DNA of 64,000 nucleotides from positions 110,038,881 to 110,102,880 of the forward strand of contig NC_058519.1 in the NCBI RefSeq assembly GCF_904849725.1. The letters are read 5' to 3'. The DNA is from Hordeum vulgare subsp. vulgare (lineage: Eukaryota; Streptophyta; Magnoliopsida; Poales; Poaceae). How positions within the stretch are numbered: the first letter of the stretch is position 1; each line of letters opens with the position of its first letter. Position numbers and translations under genes: made by a program. Below the pieces are notes generated by a model. It saw only the letters and a program-made list of their open reading frames with translations, was not told the origin of the DNA and did no database searches. Below, one piece after another: positions 20,578-32,115 of this stretch.

Positions 20578-22359
20578 TGGCTTACGCTCACCACAAGCTA
20601 CATCAGAGTCACATCAGTACATTACATAATCATCAAGAGTAAGAGCAGGGTCCGACTACGGACGAAAACAAACGAGAAAAGAAGAACGACGTCCATCCTT
20701 GCTATCCCAGGCTGTTGGCCTGGAACCCATCCTAGATCGATGAAGAAGAAAAAGAAGAAGCAACTCCAAATGAACAATCAACGCGCTCGCGTCAAGTAAC
20801 TTTTACCTGTACCTGCAACTGGTGTTGTAGTAATCTGTGAGCCACAGGGGACTCAGCAATCTCATTTCCAAAGGTATCAAGACTAGCAAAGCTTAATGGG
20901 TGAGACATGGTTAAGTGGTGGGGTTGCAGGAGCGACTAAGCATATATTTGGTGGCTAACTTACGAGTACAAGAAATAAGAGGGGGAAGATCTACGCATAT
21001 CGTACGTGAACTACGGTTGATCAAATGAATGATCCTGAACACCTACCTACGCCAGACATAACCCCACCGTGTCCTCGATCGGAGAAGGAACTAACAAAAG
21101 AGACAGTCACGGTTATGCACACAGTTGGCAAATTTAATTAAGTTAACTTCAAGTTCTCTAGAACCAGTGTTAAACCAAGTTTCCACGTTGCCACATAACT
21201 GCGGGCACGGCTTTCCGAAAAGATTTAACCCTGCAGGGGTGCTCCAACAAGTCCATCACAAATTACCACAAACCGCATAGAAATCCTCAATCACGAAGCT
21301 CGCGATCTCGTCGGATTCCCTAGTGGAAAACCTCAACTCTGAGATTACCCAAAGCATCAACGGAATCTCGATGCACAAGATATTCCATCAAAGGTAAAAC
21401 TAATCCAGCAAGGCCACCCGGTGTGTCGACGAACCCAATAGGAGCCACGTATCTCGTTGTCAGGACACACCGTCTATGCAAAGTGGACGGGGACCAAACC
21501 TCGAGTTGCCCCGTGGTGGCACCGCCGACTGCTAGGTGGGTGGGCCAACACTCATGAGGAGCACTGGCCCGGGGGTTGATTAAATTCCTCGGGTTAATTA
21601 CTCCCTATGCAGTTCATTAGTTATTAGGCAAATGTCGTACCAAAGTTGGGCCTTGCCAGACCAGCTTTAATCTAAAAAGTTTTATCAAGGGGGTCCCCAT
21701 AACAACCCCGATCGTGTTAGGAGCGCTCATTTATGGAACATAACACCGGTAGCCAAAAACTAAGGGGGCAAAGGTGGAACATAACACCAGGCTAGAAAGG
21801 CCGAGCCTTCCACCTTTTACCAAGTATATAGGTGCATTAAATTAAATAACATTTAAATATATGGTGATATAACAAGGAACCCATGTTATGGCATGGAAGC
21901 ATCTGCACCTGCAACAATGCTAACAACATGGTTAAGCAAGCGGTAACATAGCCAATCAGTGGTTTGCTAGGTTGAACAGTTGAAGGTTATCATGGCATTG
22001 TTGAGAGGCTAATATATAACAAGTGGTAGGCAACGAGACGTAAACGGTAGAAACGGTAAAACTAGCATGGCAATGATAGTAATGGTATCTGGGGAAATGG
22101 TCATCTTGCCTGAGATCCCGCTTGGAAGAAGAATAACTCCGAGAAGTCGGCGAACCACATAGTCGAACGGGTCCTCACATTCCGACACGCTTGCGGAACT
22201 CTATCGAGACGGAGCAAACCGGAAACAAACATCAACACAACTATTCACCACACGATGCACAACATGATGCACAACCTAATTTGATGCATGATCAGATCAA
22301 TGATGCAAGGCATGGCATGGCAATTCACCTCACGCAAACACTACACATTAAGTGAAGCT

Positions 22360-22383
22360 CGATATGCAACGAGTTGCATATCG
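22360..22383. promoter_or_regulatory. Conserved palindrome in LARD LTR (copy 1, 5' LTR)
   Basis: Identical to 14718-14741: 11-bp arms, two-base centre. Confidence 0.6.
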
Positions 22384-24871
22384 ACGAAACTCCACGATTA
22401 ATTATTTAATTCACTCCCGATTATTTAACACGCAATATTAAATGTTGTTAACATGGCAAGGGGTGAAGCGATGATTCTACCTGTCATACTAGTCGATAGC
22501 ACGCGGGACTTTGAACGGAGCTACGGCACAAGGGACATGCAACACCAGATTATATGTCATGAATGCGACATGCTTGCAAGTTCAAACACGGGCAAGAAGG
22601 GGAAGAAACAGGTGTCGCCACGGCGAGAGAGAGGGAACCATGGCGGCAAGACGGAAACGAAGCCACGGCAACGTTCCTATCCCGATACTCGTCGGGATAT
22701 CGTGCCAACGTATAGGGTGCGCATGCGGGACAAACCAAATATAGATGGGGTGAGCCCGGTTTCTGGGTTCCCATGTGTCGAGGCACAACAAAAAGAAGAC
22801 AACGTGCAACACCAACATACGGTGCAACACACGATACAACTCATACAACACATGCATTCGGTTCATGACACGTCTCATCGGTATACCTTCGAGGCATGCG
22901 AAACGGAGAGGTTTGGTTCGGTGAAGGGGAACAACGGTCGTCGTGGACGTCGTGGAAGTCGTGGTACCGGTCTCGTCGACGGTAGTCGTTCGCTCGGCGT
23001 CGTGGTTCAGGGTCTTCGGCGTCGGTCACGGTCTTCACATCGGTTGTTGAACACGTTCCGGGGGTCGTCGAGGAAGTCGTTGTGCTCGGCGAATTTTTCG
23101 GTTCCAAGAAGGAGGGGTTGGAACTAGCGAACTTCGGCGACGGCAGGCGACACAACAGCAACAGCAAACGTGCATCGGCGGCACAACGAAAAACAGCAAC
23201 ATCTAGCAGCAGCAGGCTTTGACTAGCACCGGCAGCAAGCTTCTACAACCAGCAACAGCTACCGCATGCAGGCAAACAGCAAGACAATCTAGAAGCAAGC
23301 TCGGCATCAGCAACTAAGCCACGGCCAGCAACTAGCATCGAGCAAGCTCGCAAGGCAAGCGGCATGCAGCAGCAAGATCAACAGCTAAAACTCGGCAAGC
23401 AGGCAGCGGCTAGCATCTGGCAACAGCAAACTTGATAGCAACTCACAGCAGGCAAGCATATGCATCAACACTAACAGGCAGCAGTAGGAACCAGCAGCTA
23501 GCCTAGCATGCATCGGTGCAGCAGACAGCAGGCAACAACGGCAACATCAGCTTCCGTCCACGGGCAGCAGCAAACGACTACAGGACGGCACGGGAGAAGA
23601 GGCGACGCGCGGGGATGGGCTCGCGCGGCGGCGCGGGGTAGCTCGGGCGGCTGGCTCCGACGGGAGCAAGGCCATGGCGCAGCGAGGCGAGGCTGGTCAA
23701 CGCGGGACGGTACTCCTCGTCCCGATCAAGGCACAGGCGAACGATGTCGGTGACGGAACGGCGAGCAGGCAGAGCGGCGTGCTGGCGAAAGGTGGAGGCG
23801 AGAGGAGAGGCGACCCGGACCGGACCTCGCCGACGGTCGGATCCGAGCCCATGCGCGGCGAGCGGCTGCGCGGAGCTAGCGGCGGTGAAGTTCTGGCGGC
23901 GGGAGGGCGCTCCGGCGCGGCTAGCTCTCGCAGATGGCGACGGCTCCTCGGGGAGATGGGGAGGCGCGGGCGGCTCGCGATGGCGGCCCGCGGCGAAGGC
24001 TGGCGCGGCGACGGGGAACTCCAGCCGGTGGCTCGGGAGGAGGAGCGCTTGACGGGAGGAGATGGGGATCGGGACGAAACAGCTGCGGGAGGAAGAGGAC
24101 GCTGGGGCAGCGGCTCCTGGCGCTAGGGCGGGGAAAAACTTGGGCCTCGGCCTGGCTTGCTCTCTCTAGTTGTTGTTTTTTTATATATTTTTTTAACTCT
24201 TAAATCAAAAACTTTTAAACAAAGAAAGGTTTTTAACAAAGACAAAATAAAATAAAAAATGCCTTTGCTCCTTTGAAAATTTATACCCCAACTATAAAAT
24301 AGCTTGGGCATTTTTTAAACAAATAAAAATGAAACCCTTTTAAGAAATAAAATAAAACCCTTTTAACACGAGAATAAAATTAAACCCTTTTCTTACAAAA
24401 GAATAAAACCAAACCCCTTTTTAACAAGAAAATAAAAATAAAACCCTTTTGAAGAATAAAATAAAACCTCTTTTATTTAAAGAATAAAATAAAAGCCCTT
24501 TAAAAGAGAAAGTAAATGAGACGGTTTCAAAATAAAACCAAAGGAGAAAAATAAAGAAAACCCAAGGGTTGCCCCCGCATTTAATAAAAGGACCTTTTTA
24601 AAAGAAGACGTTTTTTTAAAGGGGATAAAACGAAAACTTTAGTGAAACCACAAAATTGAAAAGAGAGGGGAGAGGGGGAGTTTCTACCGCACTACAACTT
24701 AGTGATCACTCGAAGCACAACACTCAAAACACCACACGTGACAGACGATGCAAGATGCCATGCATGATGTGACGATGCAAACTAAATGATGATGCCACCA
24801 AATAAAATAACCACACGACGGAAACGGAAATAAAGGGGAATCTTCTAGAACGTTGGTCTCGGGCTGTCACA

Positions 24872-25345
24872 TATCAATTGCCCGACAGTAATTTGTTCAC
24901 CCACCGTCTACTTGCTTTCATGAGAGAAGCCACTAGTAAATACTACGGCCCCCGGGTCTATTCACATCCATCGTTTACACCTCCGCTTTTACTTTGTTTT
25001 GTTACTTTGTTGCTTTCAGTTCTCACTTGGAAAACAATCTATAAGGGATTGACAACCCCTTCATAGCGTTGGGAGCAAGTTTTTGTGTTTGTGCAGGATC
25101 TTGAGATACTCCTCCACTAGATTGATACCTTGGTTCTCAAACTGAGGGAAGTACTTACCACCGCTACGCTACATCACCCTTTCCGCTTCGAGGGAACACC
25201 AACACAAGGCTCCAAGGCCACGGGGGAATCCTTTGCATACTTGCCTAGGAAGTCCCTTAAGGCGTAGCTGCAGCTGAATGATTCCTGGTACCGTTGCTGA
25301 GGAGTATCAAGCAACACTCCTATTTCTGGCGCCGTTGGAAGGTTT
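24872..25345. mobile_element. Scrap of a Gypsy-type LTR retrotransposon with a tRNA-Asp-type primer site
   Basis: The plus strand contains stretches typical of Triticeae Gypsy families of the Sabrina/WHAM kind (for example AGGGATTGACAACCCCTTCA and TTGATACCTTGGTTCTCAAA). It ends at TTTCTGGCGCCGTTGG (about 25323-25338), a match to the start of the tRNA-Asp primer site used by such elements. It stops there and joins a truncated Copia element. No coding part remains. Exact family unknown. Confidence 0.5.
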
Positions 25346-27824
25346 TTTGTTGCAGTAGCACTCGCCGGTCATCGGGCAAGTCCACCAAAGTCCATAATTT
25401 GTTCTCATACATGGATCCTATCTCGGATTTCATAGCCTCAAGCCATTTGTTGGAATCCGGGCCCGCCATTGCTTCTTCATAGTTCGAAGGTTCACCGTTG
25501 TCTAACAACATGATTTCCATCACAGGGTTGCCGTACCATTCTGGTGCGGAGCGTGCCCTTGTGGACCTTCGCGGTTCAGTAGTAACTTGATCCGAAGCTT
25601 CATGATCATTATCATTAACTTCCTCTTCAGTTGGTGTGGGCGCCGCAGGAACAATTTCCCGCGTTGCGCTACTTTCCGGTTCGAGAGGGGGTGTAATTAC
25701 CTCATCAAGTTCTACTTTCCTCCCACTTACTTCTTTCGAGAGAAACTCTTTCTCTAGAAAGGACCCGTTCTTGGCAACAAAGGTTTTACCTTCGGATCTA
25801 AGATAGAAGGTATACCATAGTTCATACGGTGTCTTGCCAAACCATAGTTCATACCAAGGTTTCTTGCCAAACCATAGTTCATACGGTGTCGTCTCAACGG
25901 ATTTAGACGGTGCCCTATTTAAATTGAATGCTGCAGTTTCTAATGCGTATCCCCAAAATGATAGCGGTAAGTCGGTAAGAGACATCATATATCGTACCAT
26001 ATCTAATAAAGTGCGATTACGATGTTCAGACACTCTGTTGCGTTGCGGTGTGCCAGGCGGCATCAGTTGTGAAACGACTCCACACTTCTTTAGGTGTGTG
26101 CCAAACTCGTGACTCAAATATTCTCCTCCACGATCAGATCGTAGACACTTAATTTTTCTGTCACGTTGATTCTCAACCTCACTCTGAAATTCCTTGAACT
26201 TTTCAAATGTCTCAGATTTGTGCTTCATCAAGTAGATATACCCATACCTACTCAAATCATCGGTGAGAGTGAGAACATAACGGTAGCCACCGCGGGCTTC
26301 AACGTTCATTGGACCACACACATCAGTATGTATTATTTCCAATAAGTCGGTCGCTCTCTCCATTATACCTGAGAATGGAGTCTTAGTCATCTTTCCCATG
26401 AGGCACGGTTCGCATGTGTCAAATGATTCAAAGTCAAGAGACTCTAAGAGTCCATCAGTATGGAGCTTCTTCATGCGCTTAACACCGATATGACCAAGGC
26501 GGCAGTGCCACAAGTATGTGGGACTATCATTATCAACTTTACATCTTTTGGTACTCACACTATGAATATGTGTGACATCACGATCAAGATTCATCAAGAA
26601 TAAACCATTCACGAGCGGAGCATGACCATAAAACATATCACTCATATAAATAGAACAACCATTATTCTCTGACTTAAATGAGTAGCCATCTCGCATTAAG
26701 CAAGACCATGATACAATATTCATGCTCAAAGCTAGTACTAAATAACAATTATTAAGGTTTAAAACTAATCCCGACGGTAGATGTAGAGGTAGCGTGCCGA
26801 CGGCGATCACATCGACCTTGGAGCCATTCCCGACGCGCATAGTCACCTCGTCCTTGGCCAGTCTCCGCTTATTCCGCAGTTCCTGCTTTGAGTTATAAAT
26901 GTGAGCAACAACACCGGTATCAAATACCCAGGAGCTACTACGAGCGCTGGTAAGGTACACATCAATAACATGTATATCACATATACCTTTAACGTTGCCG
27001 GCCTTCTTGTCCGCTAAGTACTTGGGGCAGTTCCGCTTCCAGTGACTTTTTCCCTTGCAATAGAAGCACTCAGTCTCAGGATTGGGTCCATTCTTTTTCT
27101 TCTTCCCGGCATCTGGCTTACCGGGCGCGGCAACGGCTTTGCCGTCTTTCTTGAAGTTCTTCTTACCCTTGCCTTTCTTGAAACTGGTGGTATTGTTGAC
27201 CATCAACACTTGATGCTCTTTCTTGATTTCTACTTCTGCAGACTTGAGCATCGTGTACAACTCGGGAATGGTCTTGTCCATCCCTTGCATGTTGTAGTTC
27301 AGCACAAAACCTTTGTAGCTTGGTGGGAGAGACTGGAGGATTCTGTCAATTATAGCATCATCCGGAAGTTTGACTCCAAGTGAAGTCAGACGACCGTGTA
27401 ACCCAGACATTTTGAGTATGTGCTCACTGACAGAACTGTTCTCCTCCATCTTACAGCTAAAGAACTTGTCAGAGACTTCATATCTCTCGACACGGGCATG
27501 AGCTTTAAAAACTAGTTTCGGCTCTTGGAACATCTCATATGCACCGTGTTGCTCAAAACGCCTTTGGAGCCCCGTTTCCAAACTGTATAACATGCCACAC
27601 CTAACCAGAGAGTAGTCATCACTCCGCGTTTGCCAGACGTTAAGAATGTCCTGGGCTGCTGCGGGAGCGGGAGGGTCACCTAGCGGCGCATCAAGGACAT
27701 AAGCCTTTTTAGCTGCTTCAAGGATGAGCTTCAAGTTGCGAACCCAGTTCGCATAGTTGCTACCATCATCTTTCAGCTTGTTTTTCTCTAGGAATGCGTT
27801 GAAATTGAGGTTGACGTTGGCCAT
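25320..27824 (-). pseudogene. Truncated Copia Gag-protease-integrase polyprotein (Angela type)
   Basis: 834 residues from MANVNLNFNAFLEKNKLKDD. Capsid domain, CCHC knuckle (CFYCKGKSHWKRNC, about residue 250), protease site FDTG, GAG-pre-integrase finger (WHCRLGHIGVKR with TCEPC), and integrase core with the DVCGP, RSDRGGEY and VSEHRN elements are visible. It then lacks about 45 residues that BARE1 has after the TPYELW motif; instead, copies of the YELWFGK word are repeated (plus strand 25815-25890). It ends in RT with LWTLVDLPDDR, after which about 15 codons are foreign. It closely resembles the intact protein at 51251-55231. A dead copy. Confidence 0.85.
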
Positions 27825-29094
27825 CTACAATATTTATAAAGACAACTTTTAGACTAAGTTCATGACAATTAAGTTCATGTAATCAAATTAAGTATGAACT
27901 CCCACTTATATCGACATCCCTCTAGTCATCTAAGCGCTACATGATCCATGTTGACCAACCCGTGTCCGATCATCACGTGAGACGGACTAGTCATCATGGT
28001 GAGCAACTTCATGCTGATCGTATTCAACCATACGACTCATGTTCGACCTTTCGGTCTCCTGTATTCGAGGTCATGTTTGTACATGCTAAGCTCATCGAGT
28101 CAACCTAGGTGTTTCGCGTGTGTAAATCTGGCTTACACCCGTTGTATGTGAACGTTAGAATCTATCACACCCGATCATCACGTGGTGCTTCGAGACAATG
28201 ATCCTTCGCAACGGTGCACACTTAGGGGAATACGTTCTCGAAATTTTAAGAGGGATCATCTTATTATGCTACCGCCGCTCTAAGCAATAAGATGAAAAAC
28301 ATGATAAACATCACAATGCAATCATATAGTGACATGATATGGCCATTATCATCTTTGCTCTTCCGATCTCAATCTTCAGGCATCGCATGATCATCATTGT
28401 CACCGGCGTGAAACCATGATCTCCATCATCATGATCTCCATCATCGTGTCTCTGTGAAGTCGTTACGCCAACTACTACTATCACTACTACTATAGCTAAC
28501 CGTTAGCAATGAAGTAAAAGTAGTAAGCGCATGGCGTTGCATCTCATACAATAAATTAAGACAACTCATATGGCTCCTGCCGGTTGTCATACTCATCAAC
28601 ATGCAAGTCGTGAAACCTATTACAATAACATGATCATCTCATACATCATACATGCAACATCACAACTATGGCCATATCACATCACATGTCAAACCCTGCA
28701 AAACAAGTTAGACGTCCTCTAATTGTTGTTGCAAGTTTTACGTGGCTGATTTGGGTTTCTAGCAAGAACGCCTTCTTACCTATGTGACAGCCACAACGAT
28801 GATATGCCAAAGCTATTTACCCTTCATACGGACCCTTTTCATCAAATCCAATCCGACTAGAGTAGGAGAGACAGACACCCGCTAGCCACCTTTATGCACG
28901 GTGTGCATGTGTGTCGGTGGAACCAGTCTCACGTAAGCGTACGTGTAAGGTCGGTCCGGGCCGCTTCATCCCACAATACCGCTGGAAAAGAATAAGACTA
29001 GTAGCGGCAAGCAATTGATAAATCAGCGCCCACAACCTTTTGTGTTCTACTCATGCATAAAATCTACGCATAGAAAACCTTACTCGGATGCCAC
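27825..29094 (-). other. Leader between primer site and gag of the Angela-type element
   Basis: 1.27 kb without a gene. It aligns with the leader of the BARE1 element (55232-56502), for example around GATCATCACGTG and CATGATCTCCATCATC. In these elements the leader carries dimer and packaging signals; I cannot locate them exactly. Confidence 0.6.
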
Positions 29095-30873
29095 TGTTGG
29101 GTAACGCAGCATAAATTCAAAAAAAATCTTACGCATATTCAGATCTTCCTATGGAGAGACCAGCAACGAGAGAGGGGTGAGTGCATCTTCATACCTTTGA
29201 AGATCGCTAAGTGGAAGCATTGCTAGAACCCGGTTGATGGAGTCATACTCGCGGCGATTCAGATCGTGGTGTGATTCCGATCTAGTGCCGAACCACGGCA
29301 CCTCCGCGTTCAACACACGTGCAGCCCGGTGAAGTCTCCCGCACCTTGATCCAGCAAGGAGGAGGGAGAGGTTGGGGAAGATCTCTGGCAGCACGACGGT
29401 GTGGTGTCGATGGAGAGACGAGGTCTTCTGACAGGGCTTCGCCAACCACCGTGGGAGAGGAGGAAGGAGGGGAGCACGGCTGCGCCGAGGGAGAGGGAAA
29501 ACCGTGTGCGAAACAGCCTCAAAACTCCCACTATATATAGGAGGAGGTGAGGGGGTGACACCCCTAGGGTTCCCACCCTAGGTGGTGCGGCAGCCCCCCC
29601 AGATGGGAGGTGCGGCGGCCAGGGCACGGGGAGGGGGTGGCGCACCCCTAGGTGAGCCTTAGGCCCACCAGCGCCTAGGGTTTCCGCCCCTCTTCACCTC
29701 CTGCGCCTTGGGCCCCTTTGTGGGAGGCGCACCAGCCCACTTCGGGCTGGTTTCCCTCCACCTTTTGGCCCATGCTACCTCTTGGGCCTGGTGGCCCCTC
29801 CCGGTGGACTCCCGGGACCATTTCCGGTGGTCCCGGTGGTCCCGGTACGCTACCGGTGACGCCCGAAACATTTTCGGTTTCCAAAACCATCCATCCTATA
29901 TATCAATCTTTACATCCGGACCATTCCGGAGCTCCTCGTGACATCCGGGATCTCATCCGGGACTCCGAACAACTTTCGGTAACCTCGTATAACATTTCCC
30001 TATAACCCTAGCGTCATCGAACCTTAAGTGTGTAGACCCTACGGGTTCGGGAAGCATGCAGACATGACCGAGACGTTCTCCGGCCAATAACCATCAGCGG
30101 GATCTAGATACCCATGCTGGCTCCCATACGTTCCACGATGATCTCATCGGATGAACCACGATGTCAAGGATTCAATCAATCCCGTATACAATTCCCTTTG
30201 TCTGTCGGTATAGAACTTGCCCGAGATTCGATCGTCGGTATATGCCTGTACCTTGTTCAATCTTGTTACCGGTAAGTCTCTTTAATCATTCCGTAGCACG
30301 TCATCGTGTGACTAACTCCTTAGTCACATTGAGCTCATGATGATGTTCTACCGAGTGGGCCCAGTGATACCTCTCCGTCACACGTTGTGACAAATCCCGA
30401 TCTCGATTCGTACCAACCCAACAGACACTTTCAGATGTACCCTTAGTGCACCTTTATAGTCACCCAGTTACGTTGTGACGTTTGATACACCCGAAGCACT
30501 CCTACGGTATCCGGGAGTTGCACAATCTCACGGTCGAAGGAAAAGACACTTGACATTAGAAAAGCTTTAGCATACGAACAATACGATCTAGTGCTATGCT
30601 TAGGATTGGGTCTTGTCCATCACATCATTCTCCCAATGATGTGATCCCGTTATCAATGACATTTAATGTCCATGATCAGGAAACCATGATCATCTATTGA
30701 TCAACAAGCTAGCCAACTAGAGGCTTGCTAGGGACACATTGTGATCTATTTACTCACACATGTATTATTGTTTCGTGTTAATACAATTATAGCATGAACA
30801 ATAGAAGATTATCATGAACAAGGAAATATGATAATAACCATTTTATTATTGCCTCTAGGGCATATTTCCAACA
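29095..30873 (-). repeat. 5' LTR of the Angela/WIS-type element (1779 bp)
   Basis: Starts TGTTGGAAATATGCCC at 30873 and ends GTTACCCAACA at 29095, giving TG...CA ends. The length fits Angela. A TATATATAG box lies at about 29531-29540 on the plus strand. Confidence 0.85.
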
Positions 30874-31865
30874 ACGACGACAATCAAGATGATGGTCATG
30901 GTCATGACGACTACGTCGACGATGCAGATGTCGATGACACGCCCAGGACTCAGCCGTCTTCCTCAAGTGCGTCAACACCGACACAATTTGTGTTGCCTCC
31001 TTTGCAAGCCATAACTGACTCATCAGGGCCTCTTCGCTACAAGACCCTCAATAAAGTCTACAGTACACAAAGCCAGTTATACTCGAGTACTCCGGGCTAT
31101 GTCTGCTCGGAGTTGAGGAGCCGGCGAACTTCGTAGAGGCGAGCAAAAATCCTAGTTGGAGGCACGCCATGGATGAGGAGATGAAGGCGATTGAGAGCAA
31201 TGGCACGTGGACTTTGGTAACCCGACCTCCGAACCAAAAGGCGATTGGTTTGAACTGGGTTTACTTAAAGAACGACACAGAGGGTGCCATTGTGAAGCAC
31301 AAGGCAAGACTCGTTGCAAAGGGCTACATACAACGTCAAGGAGTTAAGTATGATGAGGTGTTTGCACCGGTTGCTCGACTCGAGACGGTGAGAGTGCTCC
31401 TAGCTTTGGCAGCACAAGAGGATTGGAAGGTTCATCATATGGATGTTGAATCCGCTTTCCTCAACGCTGACCTCACAAAAGAAGTGTACATGGAACAATC
31501 CCTTGGCTACGAGAAAAAAAACGAAGAAGGGAAGGTTTACAAGCTCAAGAAGGCACTTTACGGATTGAAGCAAGCGCCAAGAGCTTGGAAGTCAAAGTTA
31601 GACCGAAGTTTGGTCTCGCCCGAGTTCAAAAGATGTGCCCTCAATGATTCGAATGACAGTCTAGAAAGCATCGAAGAAGAGGTTAAGGATGAAGACGGGA
31701 CCAATGAGGAGAATTGGCGTCAAGCATTTGACGAGCCGACGACACCGAAGATGGTCCTTGAAATGCTGCAAGGAACGGCGAAGGCAATGTCGATGATAAT
31801 ATTTATGAGAAGCAGCAACCGTATTTCGGATCCAGATCGCATCAAGGACGTCATGTTTAAGGGGG
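30874..31865 (+). pseudogene. Remnant of a second Copia polyprotein (RT start), rearranged
   Basis: Plus strand. An acidic linker (30880-30950) leads into the RT start. Around 31090-31110 the frame shifts; from 31169 it is open for 258 residues. It shows WRHAMDEEMKAIESNGTW, KARLVAKGYIQRQGVKYDEVF, the RT motif VHHMDVESAFLN and [12 protein letters not shown]. After about 31625 it leaves the RT and continues in frame as an acidic stretch (SLESIEEEVKDEDGTNEE) that I cannot place. YVDD and RNase H are missing, so an internal deletion or chimera is likely. Its front half was displaced by the Angela insertion. Confidence 0.75.
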
Positions 31866-32115
31866 TGAATATTAAGATTAAACCTGACGTCCGAATATGT
31901 GTATGTATCGGAGTAATACTTCCAGATAGGAACCGAGTAGGTTAGCTCTTGGGTAGCCTAGCTCCTTTATATACCCATGTAACCCCACAATGTAAACAAC
32001 AGAAAAAACGAAAAGCAATACAAAAGTTCCAGCTTCAATACGACCGTGTTGTCAATACATCGATCAGTTTTCCGTCGACTTACGTTCCGAGCCGTCGAGA
32101 CGATCGATTGAATCG
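31866..32115 (+). repeat. Probable 3' LTR or LTR fragment of the second Copia element
   Basis: Follows a purine tract (TTTAAGGGGG, about 31857-31865). It contains CTCCTTTATATACCCATG (about 31960-31977, TATA-like) and an A-rich poly(A)-signal-like stretch, as in short Copia LTRs. The right end is not certain; no second LTR copy is in the window. Confidence 0.45.

Larger units (their letters stand above)
12941..24871 (-). mobile_element. LARD copy 1 (Sukkula-type, non-coding), interrupted by the Sirevirus
   Basis: Large retrotransposon derivative on the minus strand: 5' LTR 20391-24871 (4481 bp), interior 17233-20390 (3158 bp), 3' LTR 17232 down to 12941. The 3' LTR lacks its last ~200 bp, cut by the Sirevirus; the remainder should lie left of the window. 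LTR ends TGTGACAGCCCG...GCGTGACA are clear. LTRs of ~4.5 kb around a ~3.2-kb interior without genes match the described LARD/Sukkula group of Triticeae. No frame in the interior encodes a recognisable protein. It would need enzymes from other elements, presumably Gypsy type. Right flank starts TATCA (candidate target duplicate, partner not visible). The two LTRs differ by several percent in the stretches I compared, so it is older than BARE1. Confidence 0.82.
20391..24871 (-). repeat. LARD copy 1, 5' LTR (4481 bp)
   Basis: Starts TGTGACAGCCCG at 24871 and ends GCGTGACA at 20391. Same section order as the 3' LTR: (TA)n near the end (20505-20573), palindrome (22360-22383), CAGCA-rich tract (about 23130-23560), GC island (about 23590-24130), A-rich tract (24180-24620). 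Frames such as 22453-23127 and 23674-24126 come from these biased sections and are not called genes. Confidence 0.82.
25346..30873 (-). mobile_element. Angela/WIS-type Copia element, 3' half missing
   Basis: Minus strand: 5' LTR 29095-30873, degenerate primer site at 29082-29093 (TGGCATCCGAGT), leader 27825-29094, then gag-protease-integrase. The frame breaks off early in reverse transcriptase at about 25360, where Gypsy-like sequence begins. RT catalytic core, RNase H and 3' LTR are absent. The LTR start TGTTGGAAATATGCCC is that of Angela/WIS, distinct from the BARE1 LTR at 56503-58329. The right flank ACGAC (30874-30878) is the candidate target site in another Copia element. Confidence 0.8.

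Noticed and set aside
22453..23127. 224-codon open frame, with relatives at 14970-15485 and short frames at 43478-43804 and 60136-60390
   Set aside because: It lies in the LARD LTR. The corresponding sequence in other LTR copies does not keep the same frame, and overlapping frames on both strands are open; no domain is visible.
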